Part shown: positions 1-7,903 of the stretch, in pieces
Position numbering within the stretch: the stretch's first letter is position 1
How the letters are laid out: each line of letters starts with the position of its first letter
Program-made: the position numbers and the translations under genes
The notes under the pieces: model-generated
What the model was told of the DNA's origin: nothing
What the model saw: only the letters and a program-made list of their open reading frames with translations
Databases searched by the model: none
Assembly: GCF_003991205.1 (NCBI RefSeq)
Contig: NZ_RXOZ01000031.1
Location: 248,001 to 312,000, forward strand
From: Georgenia sp. SYP-B2076
Lineage (GTDB): Bacteria; Actinomycetota; Actinomycetes; Actinomycetales; Actinomycetaceae
DNA: 64,000 bases
Reading direction: 5' to 3'

Positions 1-394
1 GCCGATGGGCGGTGAGCCGGTCCGACTCACGGTCCCCGAACGCGTCGTAGAGGTGGACCTTGCGGTACACGCCGACCAGCTCGCCCCCCTGGTTGACGGC
101 GATCACGGCGTTCGCGGGCCGCGCCGCGCCGTCGGCCGGGCGCTCGGTCATGCCGACCACCACCGCGATGCCGTGCTCGTGCGCCGCGCGGGCGATCGCG
201 CCGGCGAAGGGACCGCCCAACGTCTCGGCGGCGTCCAGGAGCGAGGCGGCGCCGGGCTCGTAGGACATCGTGTACTCGGGAAGCACCACAAGACGCGCCC
301 CAGCCGCCGCGGCGCGCGCGACCAGGTCGGTGGCCTCGGCCAGGTTCGCTGTCTTGTCCGTCGTGGCGCTGAGCTGCGCGACACCCATGAGCAT
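1..394 (-). CDS. Carbon-nitrogen hydrolase (nitrilase superfamily), 3' part outside the window
   Basis: The first ~131 residues of a nitrilase-superfamily amidohydrolase are visible; the rest lies left of the window. The chain opens MLMGVAQLSATTDK. The catalytic Glu sits in VVLPEYTMSYEPG and the catalytic Lys in GVYRKVHLYDAFG, in the usual order and spacing of the Glu-Lys-Cys triad; the Cys would be off the window. The family hydrolyses C-N bonds of amides, nitriles or carbamoyl compounds in the cytosol. The substrate cannot be read from this fragment. ATG at 394 is preferred because AGGG stands just upstream; GTG at 403 and ATG at 388 are alternatives. Confidence 0.85.
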   Translation of the reverse strand, partial: MLMGVAQLSATTDKTANLAEATDLVARAAAAGARLVVLPEYTMSYEPGAASLLDAAETLGGPFAGAIARAAHEHGIAVVVGMTERPADGAARPANAVIAVNQGGELVGVYRKVHLYDAFGDRESDRLTAHR

Positions 395-502
395 GGCGCT
401 CACCCTGCCATGCGGGTCCGACACGTGCCGCGCCCCGACCGGATCCCGGTGCCCGGAGGGGTGGGGGCCGCCGCGCCCCACCGGGCACGGCGGCCCGGCG
501 CC

Positions 503-916
503 CTACCCGGTGCCCGTGCACGGGTGGCTCTCGGCGCGTGCGCCGCGCCGCCGCCGCTGCCGCTCCGTCACGCCACCGTAGACGCCCCGCTCGGCGGGGT
601 GGCGCCGGCCGTAGTCGGCACAGGCGTCGAGCGCGGGACAACCGCGGCAGAGCGCCGCGGCACGTTCCTGCTCAGTGGGGAGGTCCGAGGTCCAGCCGGA
701 CTCGAGCTCGCTCCAGAAGACGCACGGGATGCGCATGCCCGCGGCGAGGACCTGGCGCAGGTGGGCGACGAACCTCGCCTGGTCCGCCTCGAGCGCCCGG
801 TCGACCTCGTACTCGGCGGGGCGTGCGGGATAGCCGTGCCGCCGCCAGGGCGTGTCGTCGAGATACCTGTCGGCGAAGGTCGGCGCGGCCGTGGACGCGT
901 ATCGGCCGGGGAGCAT
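503..916 (-). CDS. WhiB-family iron-sulfur transcriptional regulator
   Basis: A 137-residue WhiB-like protein. Four cysteines (about residues 65, 90, 93, 99) are spaced C-x24-C-x2-C-x5-C as in the [4Fe-4S] ligand set. They are followed by the G-V-Y-G-G turn (a variant of the usual G-[VI]-W-G-G) and an Arg-rich tail ERQRRRRGAR that would contact DNA. WhiB proteins are actinobacteria-specific and usually work with the principal sigma factor. The N-terminal ~60 residues are longer than in minimal WhiB proteins. It is transcribed away from the glycosyltransferase at 1239. The ATG at 916 overlaps by one base the stop of a short upstream ORF. I cannot assign it to a numbered Wbl subclass. Confidence 0.9.
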   Translation of the reverse strand: MLPGRYASTAAPTFADRYLDDTPWRRHGYPARPAEYEVDRALEADQARFVAHLRQVLAAGMRIPCVFWSELESGWTSDLPTEQERAAALCRGCPALDACADYGRRHPAERGVYGGVTERQRRRRGARAESHPCTGTG

Positions 917-1035
917 CAGCGGTCGGACGCTTCCTGTGCGGGGCGGATCCGGACGACGTGGCCCGCGCGGAGCAAGGGGGTCCGGCCGGCGCCGTCGGGC
1001 GGGAGTGGGGTGAGGCGGGCGGTGCTCGTGCACAT
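916..1035 (-). CDS. Possible 39-codon leader ORF upstream of the WhiB gene
   Basis: ATG at 1035 opens a 39-codon frame beginning MCTSTARLTPLPPDG whose TGA shares one base with the WhiB start (TGATG). Such tight coupling would suit translational coupling or an attenuating leader; upstream ORFs are known for some WhiB genes such as whiB7. No clear ribosome site was seen for it, and short GC-rich ORFs arise easily, so this may be chance. The rest of the 322-base gap up to the GTG at 1239 shows nothing else I can support beyond being a divergent promoter region. Confidence 0.25.
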   Translation of the reverse strand: MCTSTARLTPLPPDGAGRTPLLRAGHVVRIRPAQEASDR

Positions 1036-1238
1036 CTGAGTTCGTGACCTTCCGTGCCCTGAGGAACGTTGTGGAAGGTATTCCGCCGGAGCGGGCGGTT
1101 CGGATGCAGGGCGTTGCAGGAAGCTGTTCCGCCGGCGCTCGCTCGGGCGGGCCGGGCGGCTTCGGTTCGCGGTCTCGGCCGGCGGTCGACGCGCACCACG
1201 GCGTTGCCGGGGATGACGCCCGGTGGGACCCTCGGCAT

Positions 1239-2408
1239 GTGCGCGTGCTGTGTGCCACGACGGGCAACGACGGCCACTTCGGGCCGCTCCTGCCGTTCGC
1301 ACGAGCCCTTGCGGCGGCGGGATTCGAGGTGCGGGTGGCGGCTCCCGCGTCATACACCGGCGCGGTGTCAGGGGCGGGGTTCCTTCACGAACCGTTCGCC
1401 GACGCCCCACGTGAGCTGATAGGTCCGGTCATGGCCAGGTTGCCGACCTTGGCGTTCGACGAGGCCGACGACGTGGTGGTCCGTGAGGTGTTCGCGCGGA
1501 TTGACGCGCAGGCCGGGCTGCCGTCGCTCATCGAGACGGTCGAGCGTTGGCGTCCCGATCTGGTGATCCGTGAATCCGCCGAGCTCGCCTCGCTCGCCGC
1601 CGCTGAGCGCGCCGGCGTGCCGCACGTGCACGTCTGCATCGGCATGCACGAGGTCGTCTCTCGATTCGCCGAGGCCATCGGCGACCCGCTGGAGGAGCTG
1701 GGTCGGCTCGCCGGTCTGGCAGAGGGCCGGATGACCGCCGCGCTCGCCTCCGAGACGGTCCTCAGCCTGGTGCCCGAGGTCCTCGACCACGCGGGTGGCC
1801 GCGTGCTGCCGGGAGCCGACCGCTTCATGCGGTTCCACGAACCTCCGCCGACCACCGGCGACCATCGCCTAGCCGGGTGGGGAGACCCGGACGCCCCGTT
1901 GGTCTACGTCACCTTCGGCTCAGTCACCGGCTCGCTCCCGACGTTCGCTGGCGTCTTCCGTGCGGCGCTGGATGCCCTCGCCGATGTCGAGGCGCGCGTG
2001 CTGCTGACGGTCGGGCGGAAGATCGACCCCGCCGGGCTCGGTGCGCTGCCCCTGAACGCCCACGTCGAGCAGTGGTGGCCTCAGGATGCTGTGCTCGTGC
2101 ACGCCGCGGCAATGCTCGGGCACGGCGGATTCGGCACGACCATGGGCGCTCTGGCAGCGGGGGTCCCCCAGGTGGTCGTGCCGCTCTTCAGCTTCGACCA
2201 GGTCGTCAACGGCCAGCACGTCGCGGCTGTGGGCGCGGGGCTCACCGTGGGGAGGGGGCCGACAGCGGTGGGGCTCGCCGCAACAGAGGTCCCCCGACTG
2301 CTGGCGGTTCCCACCTACGCCGCGTCAGCGCGCCGCATCGCGGTGGAGATGGGCAACCTGCCGCTGCCCACGGAGGCCGTGCCCGCCCTGGCCGCCCTCG
2401 TCGGCTGA
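1239..2408 (+). CDS. Glycosyltransferase, macrolide (MGT/EryCIII-like) GT1 family
   Basis: About 389 residues from a GTG start giving VRVLCATTGNDGHFGPLLPF, the typical N-terminal strand and glycine loop of GT1 enzymes. The C-terminal nucleotide-sugar domain is clear: EQWWPQDAVLVHAAAMLGHG, then the motif HGGFGTTMGALAAGVPQVVV and DQVVNGQHV, the signature shared by macrolide and antibiotic glycosyltransferases. The family moves a sugar from an NDP-sugar to a small hydrophobic acceptor or drug in the cytosol. No biosynthetic cluster or sugar-nucleotide genes flank it, so it may serve detoxification. The frame is open for a further 65 codons upstream, but the resulting sequence lacks family similarity; GGTGGGA about 10 bases upstream supports GTG 1239. 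Confidence 0.85.
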   Translation: MRVLCATTGNDGHFGPLLPFARALAAAGFEVRVAAPASYTGAVSGAGFLHEPFADAPRELIGPVMARLPTLAFDEADDVVVREVFARIDAQAGLPSLIETVERWRPDLVIRESAELASLAAAERAGVPHVHVCIGMHEVVSRFAEAIGDPLEELGRLAGLAEGRMTAALASETVLSLVPEVLDHAGGRVLPGADRFMRFHEPPPTTGDHRLAGWGDPDAPLVYVTFGSVTGSLPTFAGVFRAALDALADVEARVLLTVGRKIDPAGLGALPLNAHVEQWWPQDAVLVHAAAMLGHGGFGTTMGALAAGVPQVVVPLFSFDQVVNGQHVAAVGAGLTVGRGPTAVGLAATEVPRLLAVPTYAASARRIAVEMGNLPLPTEAVPALAALVG

Positions 2409-2523
2409 CAGCGCGGGCCTGGGCGTCACCCACCGTGTGTCGGCGTAGAGAAGAACGATCAAATCTGCCGATGATCGTGCGCGGCCAGCCGCCTCCGCCT
2501 CATGCCTGACTTGGCTCATTCGT

Positions 2524-2755
2524 TTAGTGCGTGAGTTTCGCGCCTTGGGTCGCGTCGAGGATGGCTTGGTGGTCGGTGGGTACGGCCGGGGCGAAGGTCT
2601 GTGTGGTGCCGTTGATCGCGATGGTCGCTGAGTGCAAGCGCCGGAGCGGACGGACGACGTTGCTGATAGCGAGCCCGGTGCGGCACCGGTCAGGAGCGCC
2701 AGTTCAAGAAAGCGGCCGACCTTCAGCGCATTCTTGCGGTTGCCTCGATACGCTC
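2524..2755 (-). pseudogene. Decayed transposase 3' remnant (family uncertain)
   Basis: On the minus strand the frame ending TAA at 2526-2524 reads GLAISNVVRPLRRLHSATIA and then INGTTQTFAPAVPTDHQAIL, ending AKLTH. The preceding part, RGNRKNALKVGRFLELALL, is in a different frame, so a frameshift lies near 2690. This looks like the C-terminal end of a transposase, but I cannot name the IS family securely. No start, no catalytic residues and no matching terminal repeats are seen. The TTTAGTGCGTGA at its end recurs at 3451. The rest of 2409-2797 shows no gene. Confidence 0.35.
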
Positions 2756-2797
2756 CGACCAGAGCCGACCCCGCGGCCATCAACGGAAGGCGTCTCA

Positions 2798-3178
2798 GTG
2801 TTGCGACGAGTGACGGCAAGCGCCCTGATCGCCGCCGTGGCGAGCCTCGCAGTGGCCGGATGCACCGGCTACGACAGATACTCCGGCACGGACGGAAGTG
2901 ATTGGCTCGACGACAACGGCCCGCCCGACACCGAGGCGGTCTACGAGGCGCCGCCCGCGCCAGTACCAGCACCTGCACCCGAGCCCGGCCCTTCCTATTG
3001 GACCTGCTTCTACGACCCGACGATGAACGACGACTGGCACGACGACGTCGTCTGCAGCAACGGCATCGAACAGCACCGTCCGTACCTCAGGACATGGGAC
3101 TCGTTCATCACCGAGGACGAGATGTGGGCATCCGCGCTCGAGTACGAGAACGAACTCAATGCCAGTCTCTCCCCGTAG
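2798..3178 (+). CDS. Small secreted lipoprotein, function unknown
   Basis: A 126-residue protein starting at GTG 2798, supported by GGAAGG seven bases upstream. Residues 1-21 are a signal peptide with basic VLRR and a hydrophobic core, ending in the lipobox VAGC, so Cys22 would be lipidated and the protein held on the outer face of the membrane. A Pro/Ala/Glu-rich linker (APPAPVPAPAPEPGPS) follows, then an acidic, aromatic C-terminal region with two cysteines (WTCFYDP and VVCSNG) that could form a disulfide. I do not recognise the family. It sits between decayed mobile and antitoxin sequences, so it is probably accessory. Its last 22 bases run antisense to the end of the antitoxin remnant. 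Confidence 0.65.
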   Translation: MLRRVTASALIAAVASLAVAGCTGYDRYSGTDGSDWLDDNGPPDTEAVYEAPPAPVPAPAPEPGPSYWTCFYDPTMNDDWHDDVVCSNGIEQHRPYLRTWDSFITEDEMWASALEYENELNASLSP

Positions 3179-3440
3179 GCGAGGCCGCGCCGGATGCGCC
3201 CGCCTGCGCCTTCGCCGCGGCCCGGACGTCATCCACGCGGCCGGCGCAGGCGCTGACCGAGCGCGTCTCGCAGAGGAACGGGTTCATCCCGATGAACCAG
3301 GCGCGCGCGGCATCGTCGCCCTCGGCGCCGGCCACGACCTCCCACGCCTCAAGCCCGGCGCCATGCAGGCGACATCGGCGATCTGGACCGCCGTTCCCGA
3401 CGCGGTCCTCACACGCCCGATGACCGCCACACCGCCGGCT
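3156..3440 (-). pseudogene. Frameshifted antitoxin remnant of the Xre/MbcA/ParS (DUF2384) type
   Basis: Two minus-strand frames join into one recognisable sequence: VAVIGRVRTASGTAVQIADV in one frame and, after a shift near 3345, AWEVVAGAEGDDAARAWFIG continuing MNPFLCETRS in the other, ending ...GRDWH at 3156. The A-R-A-W-F-I-G-M-N-P core is characteristic of the toxin-binding C-terminal domain of Xre/MbcA/ParS antitoxins, which pair with RES-domain toxins. The HTH half is degraded and no RES toxin is nearby, so the module looks dead. The assignment rests on motif memory, not on a search. Confidence 0.45.
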
Positions 3441-3450
3441 CTAGACACCC

Positions 3451-3473
3451 TTTAGTGCGTGAAAACGCACTAA
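3451..3473. repeat. Perfect 9-bp hairpin repeating the TTTAGTGCGTGA of position 2523
   Basis: TTAGTGCGT at 3452-3460, a GAAA loop and ACGCACTAA at 3465-3473 form a perfect stem. The left 12 bases (TTTAGTGCGTGA) recur at 2523-2534, at the end of the transposase remnant. The pair therefore brackets the lipoprotein and antitoxin remnants and could mark ends of a decayed element; it could equally be a terminator-like hairpin. Confidence 0.4.
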
Positions 3474-3567
3474 CCACGGGCCATCACCGCAGGTCATGAA
3501 CCTCCACCGGTCAAACGCGCCCGACCGTGAGCCAACTCAGGCCATGCTCCCTGCAGGGCGGGCTCCG

Positions 3568-3646
3568 TGCGAAGACGCGCCGTTCACACGTTGAAGCGGA
3601 ACTCCACGACGTCGCCGTCCTGCATGACGTAGTCCTTGCCCTCGAT
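3568..3646 (-). repeat. Duplicated 3' end of ychF (island end, left copy)
   Basis: On the minus strand this encodes [20 protein letters not shown] plus stop, the exact C-terminus of YchF except V for I. Positions 3588-3646 match 9155-9213 with one mismatch, and weaker similarity runs about 20 bases past the stop codon. The rest of ychF is absent here. This is the geometry left when an element integrates at the 3' end of a gene and regenerates that end. No integrase remains nearby. The stretch 3647-3780 shows no gene. Confidence 0.8.
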
Positions 3647-3780
3647 ACCGCTCAACCTCACGACGAAGGCGCGCCCTATGACGTTCGTCGCACTGGCACG
3701 GCAGCCGCTCGTTTCGTCGACGCCTGACAGCGGCGGCCCGGCTTACGACCGCGGCTGACGTGCCACGATGCCCGCCCAAC

Positions 3781-5100
3781 TCAGAAGGAGTCGAGCCGTG
3801 CATCCAATTCCGCATGACGAGTGACCGAGGGCGTGTCGATCATGTCGCCTCGCGCGACGACCATTCTCAGATTCACGAAGGCACGGAACCCGTCGATCGG
3901 GTTCGCATCGAGTACAACCAGGTCCGCGTCTTTGCCCGTCTCGATCGAACCGGTAATGTCGTCCAGACCGAGAATCCGCGCGTTAGTTTGAGTGGCGGCG
4001 TTAAATGCCTGAGCCGGAGCGAACCCCCCGTAACGCACGAGGAGGTCCATCTCTCGCCACGCGTCGTAGTGTGTCACGTAAGTCAGTGCCGAGTCGGTGC
4101 CCATGCCGATCGCGATGCCGTGCTGCCGTGCGTCCTCGATCCCCCGCATCATCTCTTCAAAGACCATTGCCGCGTTGGCTCTGACGACGTCGCTGGCGCC
4201 CGTGATCGACTGGTCGAGCTTCACGAGCGGCAGACATACCAGGATTGTCGGAATGAGTGCCGAGAAGCCGCTTAGCGAACGCGGATTGTCGAGGAATAGG
4301 TCGATTACCTCTGGATCCAGCGCCGCACCATGTTCGATCGTGTCGGCTCCCGCACGGAGCGATGCACGAATACCGGCCGTGCTCTGCGCGTGGGCGGCTA
4401 CGCGGATACCGGCGTTGTGTGCCTCTTCGCAGATCGCCGCCATCTCCTCCTCGGTCATCTCCGGGCGCCCGGCGTAACCGATCGCGCGAGCGTCCGTGAC
4501 ACCCGCCGTAGCGGAGATCTTGATCGCCTTGACTCCTCGTTGCACGTTGATACGGGCATTTCGGCGAGCTTCCCACGGAGAATCGCTGGTCAAAGCGATC
4601 TGGGGTGCTCCATGCCCTCCGGTGATCGCGAGCAGCGGTCCCGAGCCGAGCACCCGCGGGCCGCGATACTCGCCTCGCTCGATCTCGTCTGCAACCTCGA
4701 CAACCTCGTAGGCCACGTCGCCGACACTGCGAATCGTGGTGACTCCGGAATACAACTGGGTCAGCACATTGGCCTTTGCGCGCTTCTTGAACAGCCGCCG
4801 GCCGACAGGGCCGCGTCCGAACCTCGCGAGGACTCCCGCCGTGGACTCCTTCAGGAGGATCTTGGGAAGCGGCAGGCCGTTGGAGAACAGGTGCGCGTGG
4901 GCGTTGATCAAGCCAGGAACGACGAAGCGCCCAGTCAAGTCAACGACCTTATAGCCGGCCGGGACAACGGTATCCGCCGACAGGCCGACTTGTTCGATCT
5001 TCCCGTTCGCTCCCACGACAATAGTTCTACCGGGCAGCACGGTCCCGTCTCGATCACCGGTAACAATTGTGACGTCGGAGAAGGCAAACGGTTCCGGCAC
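3781..5100 (-). CDS. Metal-dependent amidohydrolase (imidazolonepropionase/prolidase-like)
   Basis: A 439-residue amidohydrolase-superfamily enzyme. It has the N-terminal metal ligands in GLINAHAHLF (H-x-H), a likely bridging Lys in VKAIKISATAGV, His ligands in RVAAHAQSTAGI and DTIEHGAALDP, and the catalytic Asp in IGMGTDSAL, all in family order. Such enzymes hydrolyse amide, cyclic imide or dipeptide bonds in the cytosol; the substrate is unknown. The start is GTG 5100 with GAGGAG seven bases upstream. It lies alone inside the putative island at the ychF 3' end and appears intact and less GC-biased than its neighbours, suggesting transfer. Confidence 0.85.
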   Translation of the reverse strand: MPEPFAFSDVTIVTGDRDGTVLPGRTIVVGANGKIEQVGLSADTVVPAGYKVVDLTGRFVVPGLINAHAHLFSNGLPLPKILLKESTAGVLARFGRGPVGRRLFKKRAKANVLTQLYSGVTTIRSVGDVAYEVVEVADEIERGEYRGPRVLGSGPLLAITGGHGAPQIALTSDSPWEARRNARINVQRGVKAIKISATAGVTDARAIGYAGRPEMTEEEMAAICEEAHNAGIRVAAHAQSTAGIRASLRAGADTIEHGAALDPEVIDLFLDNPRSLSGFSALIPTILVCLPLVKLDQSITGASDVVRANAAMVFEEMMRGIEDARQHGIAIGMGTDSALTYVTHYDAWREMDLLVRYGGFAPAQAFNAATQTNARILGLDDITGSIETGKDADLVVLDANPIDGFRAFVNLRMVVARGDMIDTPSVTRHAELDARLDSF

Positions 5101-5164
5101 GATCGACTCCTCGCCTCGGAGGTGCGCACCAGACAGTACCGGAGGGGTGGCCGCCAGGGAAGGA

Positions 5165-5269
5165 TCACCTAACGGTCGGTAAAACTTCGGGCAGCAGACG
5201 AGCGATCATGGCTCTAATTTGGATGACCGAGAAGTCATACGCTTCATCCACGATGACGATGTCGCACTG
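5165..5269 (-). pseudogene. Fragment with a DEAx-box-like motif (possible helicase/ATPase tail)
   Basis: The minus-strand end QCDIVIVDEAYDFSVIQIRA, continuing to LLPEVLPTVR, resembles the Walker-B region of UvrD-like or DUF2075-type ATPases, but no Walker A or other motif is nearby, so at most a fragment remains. The remainder of 5101-5615 shows no supportable gene. Low confidence. Confidence 0.2.
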
Positions 5270-5615
5270 GCGACTCGATGCGGACGCCAGTCCTTCCGCG
5301 ACGTCATTTCGCCCCTCTTGCCCGCGGCAATCTTCGGTGCATGGAACGGCAGCAAGACCTCGTCGACCATCTTCTGTTGTCGACCCGCGGCAACAACCCT
5401 CGACCATTTCGGTCACGGGACGCGTAGTTCCTGATGTCACTCAGCGGGCTAGAGCGTTTCGTGAGTCCGGGAGCCCCGGCGCCGCTCGCGAGGCTCTCAA
5501 ACCGGGTTCCGCGCGATGATCGCGTCACGGACCACACCATCTTGGGCTGTCAGCACGAGGCCTCGGGTTGGCCGATATTTGGGTCGCGCCCGGGACGCCG
5601 CCGGCGCCCAGGACG

Positions 5616-6629
5616 TTACCCGAGCCAGCGTCGCCATCGAGAGAGCTCGGGTTCACGCACTGGCTCCTCGCCCAGCGCGTGGGCAGCCTCGGCGACGTCG
5701 TCGGCGGTGAGGGTCGTCACGTCGGCACGGTCGAGCGCATCCACACTCCGGTTCTCGTCGCGCGTCAGGCGCAGCGCCTGGCGGTTGAGCGCCTGCTCGA
5801 ACAGCGTGCGGGCGAAGCGCGCGTTGCCGGACTCCTCACCATGACGGAGGCCACCGAGGATGCGGCGGAGCGTCGCTTCGGCGCCAGGCTCTAGCACGTA
5901 CTCGTGCTGGATCAGGATGGTCGCGAAGATCGCCTCGAGTTCGTCCGTCGAGTAGTCGGGAAACCTGACCTCGCGAGCGAAACGGGAGCGGAGGCCAGGA
6001 TTTGAGACCAGGAACGACTCCATCAGCCGGGGATAGCCGGCGACGATCACCACCAGGCGATGGCGGTAATCCTCCATGCGCTTAAGGAGTACCTCGACCG
6101 CCTCGGGTCCGAAGTCGAGCCGTCCTTCGCCCTCCGGCGCCAGCGAGTAGGCCTCGTCGATGAACAGGACGCCGTCGAGCGCCCGGCGGATCACGCGGTC
6201 GGTCTTGATCGCGGTCGCACCGACGTACTGCCCGACCAGAGCGGCCCGATCGACCTCCACCAGGTGGCCCTTCTGCAGCAAGCCGACCGCCCGATACATC
6301 TCGGCCAGGAGCCGCGCCACCGTGGTCTTGCCCGTGCCCGGGTTTCCGAGGAACACGAGGTGCTGGGACGTCGCCACCTCGGGCAGGCCGTGCGTCTTGC
6401 GGCGCGCCTGCACCTGCAGGAAGGCGACCAGCGCCTGTACCTGCTCCTTCACCGTCTCCAGTCCAACGAGCCCTTCGAGCTCCGCCTGCACCGCCGAGAG
6501 CGGCCGAACCGGTCTGGGACGCCCGCCGAAGAGGTCGTCCACGCCCCGCAGACCGGGCCGCTGAAGTTGATCGCCCAGGCGACCCACAGTCTCACGAAAG
6601 TCGTCGAGTGGCTTGCGGTTCGAAGCCAT
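5616..6629 (-). CDS. CbxX/CfxQ-type AAA+ ATPase
   Basis: A 337-residue AAA+ ATPase. After an N-terminal ~90 residues and the [10 protein letters not shown] helix come Walker A (GNPGTGKTT), Walker B ([10 protein letters not shown]), a sensor-1 stretch (LVVIVAGYP) and an arginine-finger region ([17 protein letters not shown]). This matches the CbxX family, which includes rubisco activase CbbX and the EccA ATPases of type VII secretion. Neither rubisco nor ESX genes are in view, so the partner is unknown. ATG 6629 ([11 protein letters not shown]) is chosen because the 22 codons before it look non-coding; the ribosome site is weak and the message could be leaderless. Confidence 0.85.
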   Translation of the reverse strand: MASNRKPLDDFRETVGRLGDQLQRPGLRGVDDLFGGRPRPVRPLSAVQAELEGLVGLETVKEQVQALVAFLQVQARRKTHGLPEVATSQHLVFLGNPGTGKTTVARLLAEMYRAVGLLQKGHLVEVDRAALVGQYVGATAIKTDRVIRRALDGVLFIDEAYSLAPEGEGRLDFGPEAVEVLLKRMEDYRHRLVVIVAGYPRLMESFLVSNPGLRSRFAREVRFPDYSTDELEAIFATILIQHEYVLEPGAEATLRRILGGLRHGEESGNARFARTLFEQALNRQALRLTRDENRSVDALDRADVTTLTADDVAEAAHALGEEPVREPELSRWRRWLG

Positions 6630-6707
6630 GCAGAGAGCATAAGGGCCGGATGCCGAGGAGCGCCGCGCATGAAAGCGCGAGGCTAGCCATCCCACGGTTC
6701 CGGGCTG

Positions 6708-6866
6708 TCAAGCCGCGGCGGGCTCGGCCGTGCTGTGGGTGGCGTGCCAGGCGGTGTGCTCGTCGTAAAAGGCGTGGTGGCGCAAGCAGCCGTGGAGGAT
6801 GCCGCCGAGCCGGTTCGCGACCGCCCGCAGGACGAGCGCCGTGGATAGGGTCCTTCTCAGCGCCAT
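6708..6866 (-). mobile_element. IS110-family transposase C-terminal remnant
   Basis: The minus-strand frame ends RAVANRLGGILHGCLRHHAF then YDEHTAWHATH before TGA at 6708. The pattern A-N-R-L-x-G-I-L-H-G-C-L and Y-[DN]-E-x-T-A-W-x-H is the conserved C-terminus of IS110-type (DEDD) transposases. Only ~50 residues remain; the catalytic N-terminal domain is gone. It abuts the nucleotidyltransferase pseudogene, whose last codons it overlaps. Confidence 0.65.
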
Positions 6867-7441
6867 GGCAGCTGCCCAATCACGGCGACGGCCGGGCCGC
6901 TGCGCACGTTGTTCAGGAAAGCGGAACGCTCGCCGAACTCTTGAGTTGTGAGGATGGTCGGGTTCACGGGACGGTGCACCGCGGCCTCCGCCCGGGTGCA
7001 CGCTTCGTAGACGGCTTCGCCGTCGGGCTCACCGAGCACCATGACGTCGATGTCGTGCGGTGCCGGGCCGGCATCCCCCAGCATCCGGCCGCGAAGGAGC
7101 CGTACAAGGAACGCCGACTCGATCCGGTCGATGTGGGCAAGCTCCTCGGCCAGGATCACCACCGGACCGGTCGCGACCATGAGAATTTCGCGCAAGGGGT
7201 TCACCAGCGGGCTTACGTCGTTGGCGCGGAGCAGCCTCGTGCGGCCCACCTGCCGCTCGCTCAGGATGCCGGCCTCCAGCAGTCGCGCGACCTCGCGGTG
7301 CGCGGTCGGTTAGGCCAGGCCGGCTTGTTTGGCCAGATCGGTGATGCTCAGCTCGTCGCCGGTGAGCAAGAGCGTCGAGAGCAGGCGCGCCTGACCGTCC
7401 GACCGGAAGATCGGAGCCAGGAGCGGCGCCTCAGTTCTCAT
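6857..7441 (-). pseudogene. HTH regulator fused to nucleotidyltransferase-fold domain, broken by a stop and paired frameshifts
   Basis: From ATG 7441 the frame reads an ArsR/MarR-like winged helix (LLLTGDELSITDLAKQAGLA), then TAA at 7312-7310, then the rest of the HTH (PTAHREVARLLEAGILSERQ) and a nucleotidyltransferase-like domain ending in GDAGPAPHDIDVMVLGEPDG. The stop probably replaced a Gln codon. The G-S motif that should precede GDAGP reads FLVRLLRGRML in frame, but FLYGSFAA appears one frame over (around 7092-7110), so a +1 and a -1 shift compensate each other there. Homologous proteins combine autoregulation with a nucleotidyltransferase fold; here catalysis and full-length translation are both lost. 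Confidence 0.65.
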
Positions 7442-7452
7442 ATAACTGAGAA
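7435..7452. promoter_or_regulatory. Palindrome over the start of the HTH-nucleotidyltransferase gene
   Basis: TTCTCA-TATAAC-TGAGAA is a perfect 6-bp inverted repeat with a 6-bp AT-rich centre lying on the ATG at 7441. It is a plausible operator for the encoded HTH domain (autoregulation), now relic. Confidence 0.35.
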
Positions 7453-7491
7453 TATCCTCCACGATATCGATAGATAACGCTGACGTCCCAG

Positions 7492-7765
7492 TCACCCCCA
7501 GAAGATCGGGTCGCCACCCGTGTCGATGTAGTCCAGCAGCGCGTGGACGCTCACGGTCGGGCACTTGCCTTTGTACTCGTGGACCTCGCGGTCGCGACAG
7601 TAGATGCCCACAGGCCGGTCACTTCGTGTCGTGGAGCCGCGCAATCGGGAACCGGGTGTGCTCGCCGGCGCCGCCCCACGGTGGGCGCACCTCGACGATG
7701 TCGACGTGGCGGTCCGAGACGTCGGCCTCGATCTTGACTCCCACCAGCAGGCGTCACGGATTTCC
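7492..7765 (-). pseudogene. DUF3024-family protein, frameshifted
   Basis: Pieces in different minus-strand frames rebuild a small DUF3024 protein: VKIEADVSDRHVDIVEVRPP, then EHTRFPIARLHDTK ending at a TGA near 7619, then in another frame IYCRDREVHEYKGKCP and LLDYIDTGGDPIFWG at the C-terminus. The terminal D-P-I-F-W-G and the R-D-R-x-x-x-H-E-Y core are the family hallmarks. At least two shifts (near 7615 and near 7760) prevent one continuous product. Function of the family is unknown. Confidence 0.6.
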
Positions 7766-7903
7766 GTCGCAGCCATGCATCGAGAGGCACGCCACCGACG
7801 CCTACGTGGCTCCTGCCCGACGGAATCGGCTTATTCCGCCGTCGATGCTTGCCGGTGTCGCCGTGACCATGCACCCTGGAGACCCGTCCGGCCGGAGGCA
7901 CCC

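Noticed and set aside
2409-2523. A gene between the glycosyltransferase and the transposase remnant
   Set aside because: No frame with a start, ribosome site or recognisable motif.
3537-3815. A 92-codon minus-strand gene across the ychF fragment
   Set aside because: It is in a different frame from the ychF tail it overlaps and shows no similarity or ribosome site.
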